Origin: Ooceraea biroi
Taxonomy: Eukaryota; Arthropoda; Insecta; Hymenoptera; Formicidae
Direction of reading: 5' to 3'
DNA length: 64,000 nucleotides
Assembly (NCBI RefSeq): GCF_003672135.1
Contig: NC_039517.1
Location: forward strand, 4,464,001 to 4,528,000
A program made the position numbers and the translations under genes. Below the pieces are notes generated by a model that did no database searches, was not told the origin of the DNA, and saw only the letters and a list, made by a program, of their open reading frames with translations. Shown here piece after piece: positions 45,578 to 56,793 of the stretch (position 1 is the first letter of the stretch; the number at the start of each line of letters is the position of its first letter).

Positions 45578-47807
45578 GACTAAGGTAAAAATAAATAAAT
45601 AAAACTCTCGTGACGTATGGAATAGCGTATAATGCATGAAACGATATAACAAATTCATATCTCCTCACCAGACTCTCACAATAATCAATGTTTATCAATG
45701 AAACCGTGGAACACCGTGGATCATGCATGTATCACGGCTCTACAATAAAGGAAACTTGAAAACGAACGCGTCCCACTGGTTTTTCATCTAACGAGTCCCC
45801 GGAGACTCCATGGAACTATCCAGGAGGATGTTTTCGGACGCGACGAAACCCTGAACCAATGGATTTTCGGCTTTGCGAGCGAGCGAGGAGGGCAGAGCTC
45901 TGCCATCAGTAAATGCGTCGAGGGAGCGAGGCGAGGGCGAGGTGACGCGCGACGCGACGCAGGCGGGCGGACGGACGGACGGACGGACACGCGCCGGTAA
46001 CGCAATTACCGCGACGTTAATTTACTCAATAATCGCAGAAGCAACCCCGTCTAAATGTCGGCACGCGTCCCTCCGACCCTAATCATATACCGTGTAGCCG
46101 TCATCACGCTCTACAGGCGGTAACCGTAATGTCGGAGATTCGAGAAGCCGTCAGGATTAACGTACGACCACTAAAACATAAGGCTTTTTTTCTCTCATTT
46201 CTCCTCCCTCTATCTTTTCACCCTCCCTCGCTTTTTTTTAATACTGATTATACCATTCTTGATAATAAAACAAAAAAAAAGGAGAAAGAAAGATAGGAAA
46301 GAAGCACGCGGGTCGCGGATGATAAGTGAATAGAATGCGCTCCCACGTGCGTTCCCTTTCGGCAAATTCATGTCAGATCTACTTTGACTATCTTTGTCTA
46401 CGTGTGGATACGCGCCGCGCGCGTGCACCGCCATTTGGAAAGCGCGCCGTACATCATCCGATAAGTAATTTAATCCCGCGTTTCTGCTCGTCCTCCACCC
46501 TTCGAAGATTCAATACCGATATACGGTTCGACGCGAAGCGGCGTATCGACCATGCCGAGGACTCGGCTGCGCCGAATGACGTGGAAAATACGACAGATCG
46601 CCGGATGAACCGGTCCGCCGAGGAGCGACGATAACGAACGCCGTGACGATGCACATTATTAAATACGTTGTTAAGGACCGTCGTTCTCACGCGCCGCATG
46701 CGATACGGTAAAATTTGCGAGGTGAAGGGATGATGCGGAAGCGGGTCGTTTTCAACTGTACACACACGACCGAGAGCCGCGTCACGTCGCGAACGTATCA
46801 TGTTATAACGGATGGCTACAGCCACAAGCGAGTAAGTTCTCGGAACGCACCCTTACATACTCGCGCTATTATTCTCTACGTGCTAGAGCGCGATAGAGCG
46901 GAGAGAATCACAAATACAGAAAGATTCGTTCCTCCTCCACCTCCTCCTCCTTCTGAGGGGAGTCCCCACCCCTTCTTCATTCAGGCGCCACCGCCTTTCC
47001 CGTCCTCGCAGCGGGGACGCGGATGTATATCGTCGGATTCATGAATATCCGCGAATAGCGCGTGTCCATGGAAACGGTTGACCAAGTCCCGCCCCCAGGA
47101 CTTCCGCGGGGCCAACCCGAGTGACGGCGAGCGTCACGACGCCAGCCAATGCCGGGGGCGTCAGAGCGGTAGCCGGATAGTCGGCTCCGAGCTTCACCCT
47201 CCTTCGTTGGTACGTACGTTCGGCGGGTAGCTAGGCGGGAGGGGCTGCCGATGATCACGCGCGCGCGGGGGGGTTAAATCACCCCGAGTCGCGCGCACCG
47301 ATACTCCCTCAACGTCGGTGAACGACGGTGTTTCCTCGCGCGACTTACCCTCATACCCAGCACGATTCGCGGCAATCAATTCGATTTCATCCGGACGTTG
47401 GCGAGATAAACGCCGCCTAGCTGGTGACGAGTAAGCCAAGGCTCCGCTCGAAGTGTTCTTAATGCGACATACGATCGTATACGTGATGAGAAGAGAGTGA
47501 TTCGTTCGAAAAAAGTGACGTATTTTCGTATACGTGTGTTACTCTTTCGATAAATAAATAATCGAACGCCATAAACATTATTTTCGTCGCCAATGCGACG
47601 GAAGACGACACGAAATCCGCGCCGGAGATCGCACGCTTCGCAACCGAGAAAGGAGAATTTACCTTGGGGTACTTCGGGGGTGTTGTACGTTAGAAACTGA
47701 ACGGCAAGCAAAAGGTATCGAATCGTTCAGCCGCATTGAACGCGCCGGAGCGAGGATGTAACCGCGAAACACACACGTCCGCAGCGAATTTGCGTTAAGC
47801 GAGAAAA
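45578..47807. promoter_or_regulatory. Upstream region of bsh, CpG-rich in part
   Basis: No exon recognised with confidence. GC-rich blocks at about 45860-46000 (GACG/GGCG repeats) and 46900-47400, the latter leading into the bsh start, are candidates for promoter and 5' UTR. Open frames on both strands here are arginine- and proline-rich compositional artefacts. Confidence 0.35.
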
Positions 47808-49556
47808 ATGCAGTCGACCTGCCAACAGCAGCAAGCTCAACCAGGTCAAAACGGAACTTCCGCCAGCAGGACGTCGTTTCTCATCGAAGATATCCTCAGC
47901 CGCGGCACGGTGACTCCGCACTCTCACCATCATCAGTTGCACCACCCGCATCTGACGTCGACTGGCATCGGACACGGACAACATCACCAGTATCAGCAGT
48001 TTGCCAGTTTGCTCCCCGGCTATCCCGCGGCGCCGCCCGCCGCAGCGGCCTTCTTCTTGGGACCGCTCTTCGGTAGCGCTAGCATGGGGGTTGGCGTGGT
48101 ACCGGGAGTTGGAGAGCTGGCGGCTTTGAAGCACTGTCGGCGACGAAAGGCCCGAACCGTCAGTACAGCTTTAAAATTCCAGCTTCATCTCTAATCAAAA
48201 TATCTATTTTTTATGTAAATTACATATATTTGAACATACAACTTTGTTTTCACGAATAGTAGGTAAATTTATCCTCAGCCGGTTGATTGATTTTGAAATC
48301 AATGATCGAGCAATCTCGTTAGCCGAGTAAAAAGTCGTGTAAATCCATATATTTGATTACGTATCGTTCGTGACGACAAAATGGCTTTCGTAATTGCTGA
48401 CGGGAGAGACGAAAGATCGTTTCCTTAAAATTTCAGGTATTCAGCGACCAGCAACTGGCAGGTCTGGAAGCGAGGTTTGAGGTGCAAAGGTACCTGAGCA
48501 CACCTGAAAGAGTGGAACTCGCGGCCGCGTTGCACCTGTCCGAGACCCAGGTGAAAACATGGTTCCAAAATCGTCGGATGAAACACAAGAAACAACTGAG
48601 GAAGCTCAATACGAACAACAATAGCAATCCCAGTTCCGGGCAGCAATCGATACCCGTTACGTCGCCCGCTGGTAAGTCGCGCATCCAGTTTCTTTCCTCG
48701 GTTGAGCGGCGGTTCGGCAGCTAGAAATAAAAGAGTTTAGTCGCTGATGGAACAAATCACCCAGAGCGAACAGCGATCAGCGACAGCTCGTTAGCATCGT
48801 TGGCACGTCACTTCCATTGTAGTACTATGAACGTGCGTTTGAGCATGGGAATGAATTTCGAGTGATTCCAACAGGGACTACGGTATTATTAACAAGTCGG
48901 AACCGAACTTAATAATTTCATATATTTAATTTAATAATTCTTGCCGTTTATTCGGAGTAAACTGGAGTTTACAAGTTATAAGCACGATAAATATCACGCA
49001 CGATTGAATCGAATTGGACTATATCGATATAGACGCGGCGAGTCCCACTGGGGATCACCGGTGATTCCTGCGGCGCCATTGCAAAGTCGGGTCACAGCGG
49101 TTACCAGTAACTCGACCCTGTTAAACCTACGCAGGTAACGCTTAAATCCCGACGCACCGCGTCGGTGACGTGCACGCGTGACGTCGTGATCGCTGTATCC
49201 ATCAGGACATCACGTCGGGCGGTCTCCGCAACGTGCGATTACCGCTAAATGCGCGTATCGACTTTTCGATAAACAGCTGCGAGCAGCGTTCCCCGCACCG
49301 CGAGTTAATTAACTTGGATTAACGACGTTGTGTCCTAGATAAGCGGGCAATAATCATGAATGGTCGCGCTATTACGCTCTGAAAAAACATTGTGCAGGCG
49401 TGCGGCTCTTCCGCACTAATGCGCATTAAGTTCTGCGCATTAAGTGCGGAAGGTCTAACTGTTGACCGGGGGAGGGGGGGCAAACGTAATCGCTAACGAC
49501 GATGTCTATGTACATGTGCGCCGTAATTTTAAATAAACTGCGGATCGAGCGATCCA

Positions 49557-49587
<31 letters not shown>

Positions 49588-51768
49588 TCGAGAGAGAGAG
49601 AGCAGATAGGATTAATCGGGTGTAGTTATTATCGGTCAATCTCACTTCCGCCGAAGCGGAGCGGCGCGGGATGGCGCGTTATAACGTCGGTTGTCGGTTA
49701 AATACTTCCCCGTTGTCATGCTAATGGACGCTAATATCTGTATAACGCAACCAAAACACCGCTGACAATAAATTACGCAAGTTCGGCGTAACTAGCCAGA
49801 CCGTAACCCGCGGTCGCGTTGCGAGGAACTATAATCATCAACGGTACCCGCGTAATGGTCCGTATTCCGTCGTAGGTATCGCCCGCGATTACCCGTCGGC
49901 GAAATCGCGTTTACAACGCGCATTACCAAATCCACCAAGAGAATCGGAACTTTGGTCATTGATAGTTAGCGCAATGCGATCGAACGAAGATACTCGACGA
50001 TCGGTTGTCCGTTATTTTATTTTTCGCCAAGTGGCGAACCTCCCGAGCTTGCCGCGACCTGTTGACGCGGACTTCAAGGCCTGAGGGTGCGGAGAACACA
50101 CCGTATCCGGGCCCCAAAGAGACCCCGGAATAGCTGAAGCTATTTTGTTAATTTTTGTATTCATCATGGAGGAAACATGATAACAAGAGCGTGAAGCCTT
50201 AAGTGCGGAAAAGCAACAGAGCACTTCGTTCTACCCCTCTTTCATTTTCCACCTTGCCATTCTTGGCCTTACGGGCTGCAGCTCATGGCACAAAACCGTA
50301 GTGGATAAAAACAGGATGATTAATGGAGAAGAGAAGGGGGTTGGAAAGAAACTTTGTACTCGCTGATAAAATTCCTCTCGGAGGCCCTTCAAAGTGAATC
50401 ACGATACAAGAATGTGATAGTAATCATTCAGACGATTATTTATTTTTTCAGTATCGACTTTGCGTATTTATCGATTCATTACATTCTCCTTACGGAAATG
50501 CTCGTTAAAGTATAAGCGACTTATTCATTACTTGAATACTCGCAATATCGAATGCAAAAGAGATTATTTAACGAGACGATGGCGACATTTTAAATAGTTT
50601 AGTCCACGTAGCACTCGCATTCTGTACTCTCGTCAAGTTTTGTCCGCCTCTGTAGACAAGATGGCTTCGTTCGCGTTCGGTAGATAGAGCTAACCGAGTT
50701 ACATAGACGTCTCCTTGGTAGCAACCAAGAAGGAGGTATCGAGGGGAGGGTAGAGAGCATACAAGAGAGACGAGACCGCCTCGACGTCTTTGGACTCGAA
50801 CAAGCTATGTAAGGAACCCGGGAGAGATTCGTTCCCTCCTTCGGCACCGCTCTTTCTCTCGCTATCTTGGTCCGACTCTCCGCTTACGCTCATCTTCGAG
50901 AAAATTGCTCAATTACCCGCTAAGTGCTCGGTCAGACCTACATTCTCGATTGTTCGCCACTAAAGACAACCATAGGCCGCGATGGCGCGTATCGTGAGGT
51001 GAAACGTCTCGCCTGATTTTTATACAAATTTTACCGCTCGCGAAAAACAAGAGCAGGCGGATTTTCGCCAGAGTGTGAAGTAAAGGGAGATTAATGGTAG
51101 TGTTTGAAATTAACAACTTAGTAGCGAGTTTTTCAAATTTCGAAAATTTCACCTTACCTTTCACGTTAATTTCCTGATTATGTATTTGTCAATTCCAAAG
51201 AGTTACACATATACAGTTTATAAAAGGATTATACTTTTATTTTTCACCTTAACGATCGGTTTGCTATTGTACAGATATATGTATAAGGATTTAAAAGAGT
51301 TTTCCGCAGAATCTCGTGAATTTTATTAATCTAATATTTTTTTTAATTTTAATTAAAAGCATTTTATATTATTACGTAAATAGTAATTTACGACGGATTT
51401 CTTATTTAAACTATTTTTAATAAGTTTTAATAATATTACATATATAAATATATCTACAAAAATTGTTATAATTAACTCTATAATTATCATTAAAAATTTA
51501 GAAATTTACAAATATAAAAAGAGTTGATGATAATAAAATATTTTGCGTCTCTCTCTCTTTTTCTCTCGCAACAATTGCATTTAGATATTTTAAATTATAT
51601 TGATTAATTTTCATATATCTATTATAGGTCAATCTTTTGTTGGATGCTAAAAGCTTGAAAAAACTTTAAGAATATTAAAATATTAGAACAGTGCGTGTGC
51701 ACATATTTGTGATATAATAAATTGAATCTTACTTTTAAATTTGTTAATTTAATAAGAAAAATAACATA

Positions 51769-51809
<41 letters not shown>

Positions 51810-53772
51810 CATAATGTTATTTAGTTACGTTTTTTTGAAAAGATATAAAAATTTCATTATCTGTTTTTAATTTCACCCGGATGAAGTTTTTAATAAAACA
51901 ACAACGGATTTTAATGTGTTAATATGTGGAAGGAAGAATAAATAAAATAGATTTTTCTTTTGTTACTGTTAAATATATATTTAATAATTGTGTGATGATA
52001 AAATTGAAATATAGCAAAAGATTTATCTTAAAATTAATAAATAATTACAAACTAGCAGAATCGCGAAATCTCGATCAAGAAATGCCGCCGCGATACAAAA
52101 TTAATTGATCACAATGCCGTTCTTTCTTTCTCTCTCACGACTCGAATCTCTCTTCTTAAGCGAAACTCGAATCTCTCTTGCAAAATCAACTTCATTATCT
52201 TCATTATCCTTTTTCTTTGAATACTTTCTGGAAAGTTCTCAGTTAATAATAAACACTATGATCTTATTATACCTTTTTATCTGGCAAGCACGAGATATTA
52301 TGTATATCTTACATTATAAATAATATCATTATTTACTATTACATATTGTTATGCCCAAAATTGCTGTTTACGTTCACAACACACCTTTTCCACACCTACA
52401 CTATCACTTGACTAACTCGCATGGGAAGCAAAACACTTTCTTCGGGGAAACATGTATTAAATATAGAAATTGAATAAAATAAATTTCGTTATAAAAGATA
52501 TTGTGAATAGAAGATATCGGATTAAAAGTATATCTAGCTGATTTGATAGCCTTGAAACGACCTCTGAATCAAGTTCTTTTTCGTATCTTCAGAAAACTAG
52601 AATCTTCATTTCTTTTTAAATTGAATTTTATCTTTGCATTTTTCATGATATCGATTCTGGCAGTTGAATACTTGTCTCAATCAAAATTCTCTCTGCAATG
52701 AGTAATTCTCTATTAGTTTTTTCCCCTATCTTAAAACTGTCTGGCACGTCAACAACTCGATAAATATTATTTGTAAATTTTGGACACGCGCACATAAAAA
52801 GGTTCGCCACTACTGAGCTATAATATGTAAATATAAATGAAAAAACACACTTTTCGAGTTACGAATGTTTGAAGCACATAACTGAAACTGAATTAAGTCG
52901 AACAAGTAATATACGCTTTCTTTATTAATATTATGTTAATTTTGTTGATGTTGATGTTACTGTTTCTAATTGTATTCTTAATAATTATAAATGTTTTTCT
53001 AAATATCTCAGTTATAAGATATTTAATCTATAATAAACACAAAAGTATATGATGAACAACATTTAGGAGAGGATTTTGTTTGTAAATCGAGAACTGTCTG
53101 TAATATTGAGGAGATTGTTAAATACTAAACAACATTAAGAATTCAAGTTGAAAATAAAAGAAGAAATTTCGATCCAAATACATTAAATATTATTTGGATG
53201 TAGGATTTGATGCACGATTATTAAATGTATGAAGAAAAAACTAGATACATTATTACAGAAAGATTTATAAAACCTACGAATCATTCGCAATTCATCGCGC
53301 CTCATCACTCTCATTACTGACAATCGTTCATGAATGTGATCGAACGAGAATATTCGATAATCGACAATTAATTCTTAAATTCCAAGCAATTAAGAATTCA
53401 AGTTGAAAATAAGGGAAGAAAATTTCATCCCGAATATCATTGGATATTTGGATGTAGGACTCGATATACAATTATTACATGCGTAGAGAAAAAGTTAGGC
53501 AAATTATTAGAAAAATATGTGAACCATTTCCATTTCATCACGCTTCATCACTTTTGTATCACTGACAATCGTCCAATGCGCTCGAACGAGAATACTCGAT
53601 ATAACCGAGAATTAATTGTTAATGCCAACAGAGCGTCCCGTAGACTTTTCGTTGAGCGGCGGCCGCGAGTCTCGTGCGAGCAGCGACGCGCCCGCAGACT
53701 CCGACGATGAGGACGACGACGAGATTGATGTGCTGGGCGACGAGACACCGTCGCCGACACCAACGCCGGCGG

Positions 53773-53809
<37 letters not shown>

Positions 53810-54044
53810 AACGGCGACTCCGGCGTTGACGTCAACGTCGACGACCTCGACGCCAACGTCGACGCGGACTGGCGTCCTATCTCCACCGTCCAGACGGGGT
53901 ACACCACCAAGGATCCTCCATACGACGATCCATTCGCATCCACATCCACATCCACATTCACACCCTCACTCACATCCACCTTCGATTGGCCTGCATCACC
54001 AACCGCAGCACGGCCAGCATTCCGCCCAACGTCAGCATCGCTAG
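47808..54044 (+). CDS. bsh: Brain-specific homeobox transcription factor (Bsh/BSX)
   Basis: Three phase-consistent exons (47808-48158, 48437-48671, 53632-54044) encode 332 aa. Bsh/BSX specifies identity of certain brain and visual-system neurons. The N-terminus has the conserved TSFLIEDILSRG motif and a His-rich stretch. The homeodomain spans about 111-170: RRRKART at the end of exon 1, joined to VFSDQQLAGLEARFEVQRYL and on to TQVKTWFQNRRMKHKKQLRK. The homeodomain intron falls after RRRKART. Exon 3 begins ERPVDFSLSGGRES and includes DDEIDVLGDE, matching the acidic tail of the family. It then runs into Thr-Pro (TPTPTPTP) and His-Pro (HPHPHPHSHPHS) repeats unlike the ordinary C-terminus. The ATG at 47808 is the first in frame. 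Intron 2 is 5 kb, and its acceptor lies in a tandem duplication. Confidence 0.93.
49560..49588. repeat. (CA)n microsatellite followed by (GA)n
   Basis: CA dinucleotide run of about 29 bp, followed shortly by GAGAGAGAGAG. Confidence 0.9.
50699..50893 (-). CDS. Possible small ORF (64 aa) inside bsh intron 2
   Basis: Complete ATG-to-stop frame on the strand opposite bsh: MSVSGESDQDSERKSGAEGG, then a Leu-rich part with SLHSLFESKDVEAVSSLLYA. Its composition is more protein-like than other shadows nearby. However, there is no recognised domain, no clear promoter or splice context, and a second frame overlaps it. I cannot assign a function and it may not be a gene. Confidence 0.2.
   Translation of the reverse strand: MSVSGESDQDSERKSGAEGGNESLPGSLHSLFESKDVEAVSSLLYALYPPLDTSFLVATKETSM
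51771..51806. repeat. (GT)n microsatellite
   Basis: Uninterrupted GT run of about 36 bp within bsh intron 2. Confidence 0.95.
53130..53630. repeat. Tandem duplication of about 250 bp ending at the bsh exon 3 acceptor
   Basis: Copy 1 (about 53130-53388) and copy 2 (about 53389-53630) both start AAGAATTCAAGTTGAAAATA. Both contain TTGGATGTAGGA(T/C)T, CTTCATCAC/CCTCATCAC, CTGACAATCGT and a TCGAACGAGAATA(T/C)TCGAT block. Copy 2 ends in the functional acceptor GCCAACAG. The matching end of copy 1 reads TTCCAAGCA and lacks the final AG. The copies are clearly diverged, so the duplication is not recent. Confidence 0.7.
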
Positions 54045-56793
54045 GGACACTGTCACACGAGATCAAGTCGCTCGTTTCTTATCGGAATCACGGCAACTGC
54101 ATGAACAGAAGAAACAGAATCCTTGTTCCGGGTGTAGGTGCAGAAGTATAGACCACGCGTTCCGATCAAGTCGCTCTTTCTCTCTCTTTCTGTACACAGT
54201 TTACGAAGAAATGAAAACCTTCCGCGACCAGCGTTGTGCTTTCTTCCTCTGATGTAAAAATTAGAGAGAGGCTATCATGAGGTTGTCGTGCTAATCAGTG
54301 AAGCTAACACACGTATGTAGATATAATAGAAATATTCATTTTTATTTTGTTCTTTTTACTTGGAGGGGGAGGCATTCATAGAAAGCCTTCCGCATTCTTC
54401 ACTATTCAGTTATTGAAGAGAATAAACATTACTTGAGAGAGATATTGCCCCTTTTTCGAATTCGCACGTGATGCTTATCATTAAAGATCTCGAAACAAGG
54501 AAAACCGCAGTAAAGAGTAAAGACGTAAGCAATAAGGAGATCGACCAATTATGATTGAAATGACCGTCAGAAATCTGGATTGGCCGATCCGCTTACTGCT
54601 TATGTCCTACTGCTTACATTTTTCCTTGTGTCAAGCCCTTAAAATCGGAAATGCGCGGTCTATACTTGTTATGTACAACATAGTTCCAAGATCATCTCGA
54701 TATATGCTCGCGATGATCGGATTAATCGAAAATTAATCGAGAACTGAAACTCGCCCCGCGTAACAGAGAATATGAAATTCGATTGTTCTGCTTGAGATTG
54801 AAGAAAGAACATTCCGCGTTTTCGAGAAGTATTCGTCTGTCATCGGGTGATAATTCAGGCTGTTCAATGGGACGGCAACGCGTCGCTCCGAAGCGTCGCT
54901 CCAAAGCTTTTGGTTTGCTAACGTAAGTGAAATTCTGCCGATTCTCGAATCTACTTTTTATAGCAAATTACAGTAATAAAACCAATGTTTTATCCATTAT
55001 TACCTTTTATAGTGAGTAAACCTAGGCCGTGGTTTTCGTTGGAAATTAAACTGTCATGCTCATAAAATGCGTGTACATTTGATCTTCCTTGATCGTTTTT
55101 TCAGGTGATACTTTTGTCGAACGATGCGTTGTATTTCTTTCGGGAGAAATCAGCGTGCTTTATTAGGTGCACAAACTAATTCAGTGCCTTTTTCAAGAAA
55201 TTGAGCTCGCATTCACAACAAAAATAATAAACGTGTCAATCTTTGAAATATTTGCCATTATTTTTTAATACTTTTCTATCGGGTAGCAAACTCTCTGACA
55301 AATTCTCTCTCAAAAAATAAAATAAATAAATTACTTAAAAAGGGGCACCGAATTAATTTGCGCACCTAGCATGTATTAGAAGAGCACTGGAGACATCAGC
55401 TGTTCATTTAATCACGCCGGCGTAATTAAATATCGGCATTGACATTTAATTACGTCCTGGGTCACGAACGCTGCTTGCGTTTTGCCACGTCTAATCGTTT
55501 CGTTAATCATCGACTCGACATTTCGATGCCATTGGCGGGAGGTATTCTTGAAAGCTAATGAGGCATCAAAGAGCGAAGAAACAAAGAGGAGTAAGAAGAG
55601 TACTACGCTAGTATCCTCAGGATTTACAACTGACCTGCCTCTCGTTAAGAATATTAGAAACGACAAAATAAATAATTCGTCTTAAAATCCGCAATGCATA
55701 ATTCAAAATTGTGACGATCACGTCGAGTGCAATGATGAAAGTTTATCACTCGCTATCGTGCCGCGTGCGCGCGTGTCTTATTACGCGAGTTACGACGGTC
55801 GCGGTTTTGACGATCTTCCGTTTTTGCACTACCTGTTGCGGGACATTAGACCAACAAGCGAGTCAAGGAAAAGAAGCGATACTCCGACAGACAGTAGATT
55901 TTGCAACGAGCAGTGTTGTATAGGCGGCGCCCGTACGGGGGCGGGGGAGGCGGCACGTCGTGCTTCCAGTTGGGGTGAATCCTAATACCCAGATAATGGG
56001 AAGTAATTGCGAGGGATCAGAGCGAGCGAAGCTACTCTGTCAGTTCGAGGGCAACGGGATGCGTAGAGAGAGCGACGGAGAGAAAGAGAGAGAGAGAAGG
56101 GGAGGAGAGAGAGAAAGGGGCGAAGAGGGATGACGCCGCGCCACGCTTCCCTCCCCGCTCCTTCCCTACTTTCTCTTCTCTGACTGCGGATTCGCGGGGG
56201 TGGAGAGAGATAGAAAGAGGATGAGGAGAGGATCATAATCGTGTTATCGGGACGAAATCACGGGGTACATTCTCGGATATACATCGGATGGACGAATACG
56301 CGCACATCGAGACCACGAGCGACACACAACACGCGCGATATTCATTTTCTGTGTGTGTGTGCGTGTGTGGAAAAAATAAGTTTCCTTTTTACGTCTATCG
56401 TTGCATTATGCTCTCGTGATTTTGAAGAAAATTAGCTTGGAATAGGATACGTCCGTGCATCAACACATGACTGGCTATACGCAAGTTTTGCGCAGAAACT
56501 TAACGCCGAAACCGAGGATTTTAATCAATACGGAGAGAATTTTCCTGAAAAATATCATCTCTAAACAAGAAAATACCATATTAATTTAATCTTGCTACAA
56601 TATGTAATAGTGAAAAAAATAGCGAGAAGATTTATTGTTACGCATGATAGATTTTTATAGCATCAGATTATAAAGAACATCTTTGTATATATAATTAGTT
56701 AAATAGTGATGTATATAAATTTTAACTTTAGATGCATATGTGTACGTGTGTGTATACACATTCCATCACATAATAATATAGTATGATAATAAT
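54045..56793. other. 3' flank of bsh; intergenic DNA
   Basis: Should begin with the bsh 3' UTR. No further exon recognised. Contains a mariner-like MITE (55166-55366), a strongly purine-rich tract (about 56065-56130) and a GT-rich tract near 56350. Open frames up to about 88 codons have no recognisable content. Confidence 0.4.
55166..55366. mobile_element. 201-bp mariner-like MITE, best-preserved copy
   Basis: Ends GGTGCACAAACTAATTCAGT and, reversed, GGTGCGCAAATTAATTCGGT form inverted repeats flanked by TA on both sides (55164-55165 and 55367-55368). The TA duplication indicates a Tc1/mariner-type element. The interior has no transposase. Confidence 0.75.

Larger units (their letters stand above)
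48672..53631 (+). other. Intron 2 of bsh
   Basis: Donor G|GTAAGTC at 48672, acceptor TTGTTAATGCCAACAG at 53631. The first 2.5 kb are relatively CpG-rich and could hold enhancers; the remainder is AT-rich. It includes (CA)n at 49560-49588, (GT)n at 51771-51806, a minus-strand 64-codon open frame at 50699-50893, and a tandem duplication at about 53130-53630. Confidence 0.6.

Noticed and set aside
47727..48134. 135-codon minus-strand frame
   Set aside because: Complement of bsh exon 1, whose frame is fixed by the homeodomain.
53548..54066. 172-codon minus-strand Asp/Val/Ser-rich frame
   Set aside because: Complement of the Thr-Pro repeat in bsh exon 3; the plus-strand frame joins the homeodomain exon in phase.
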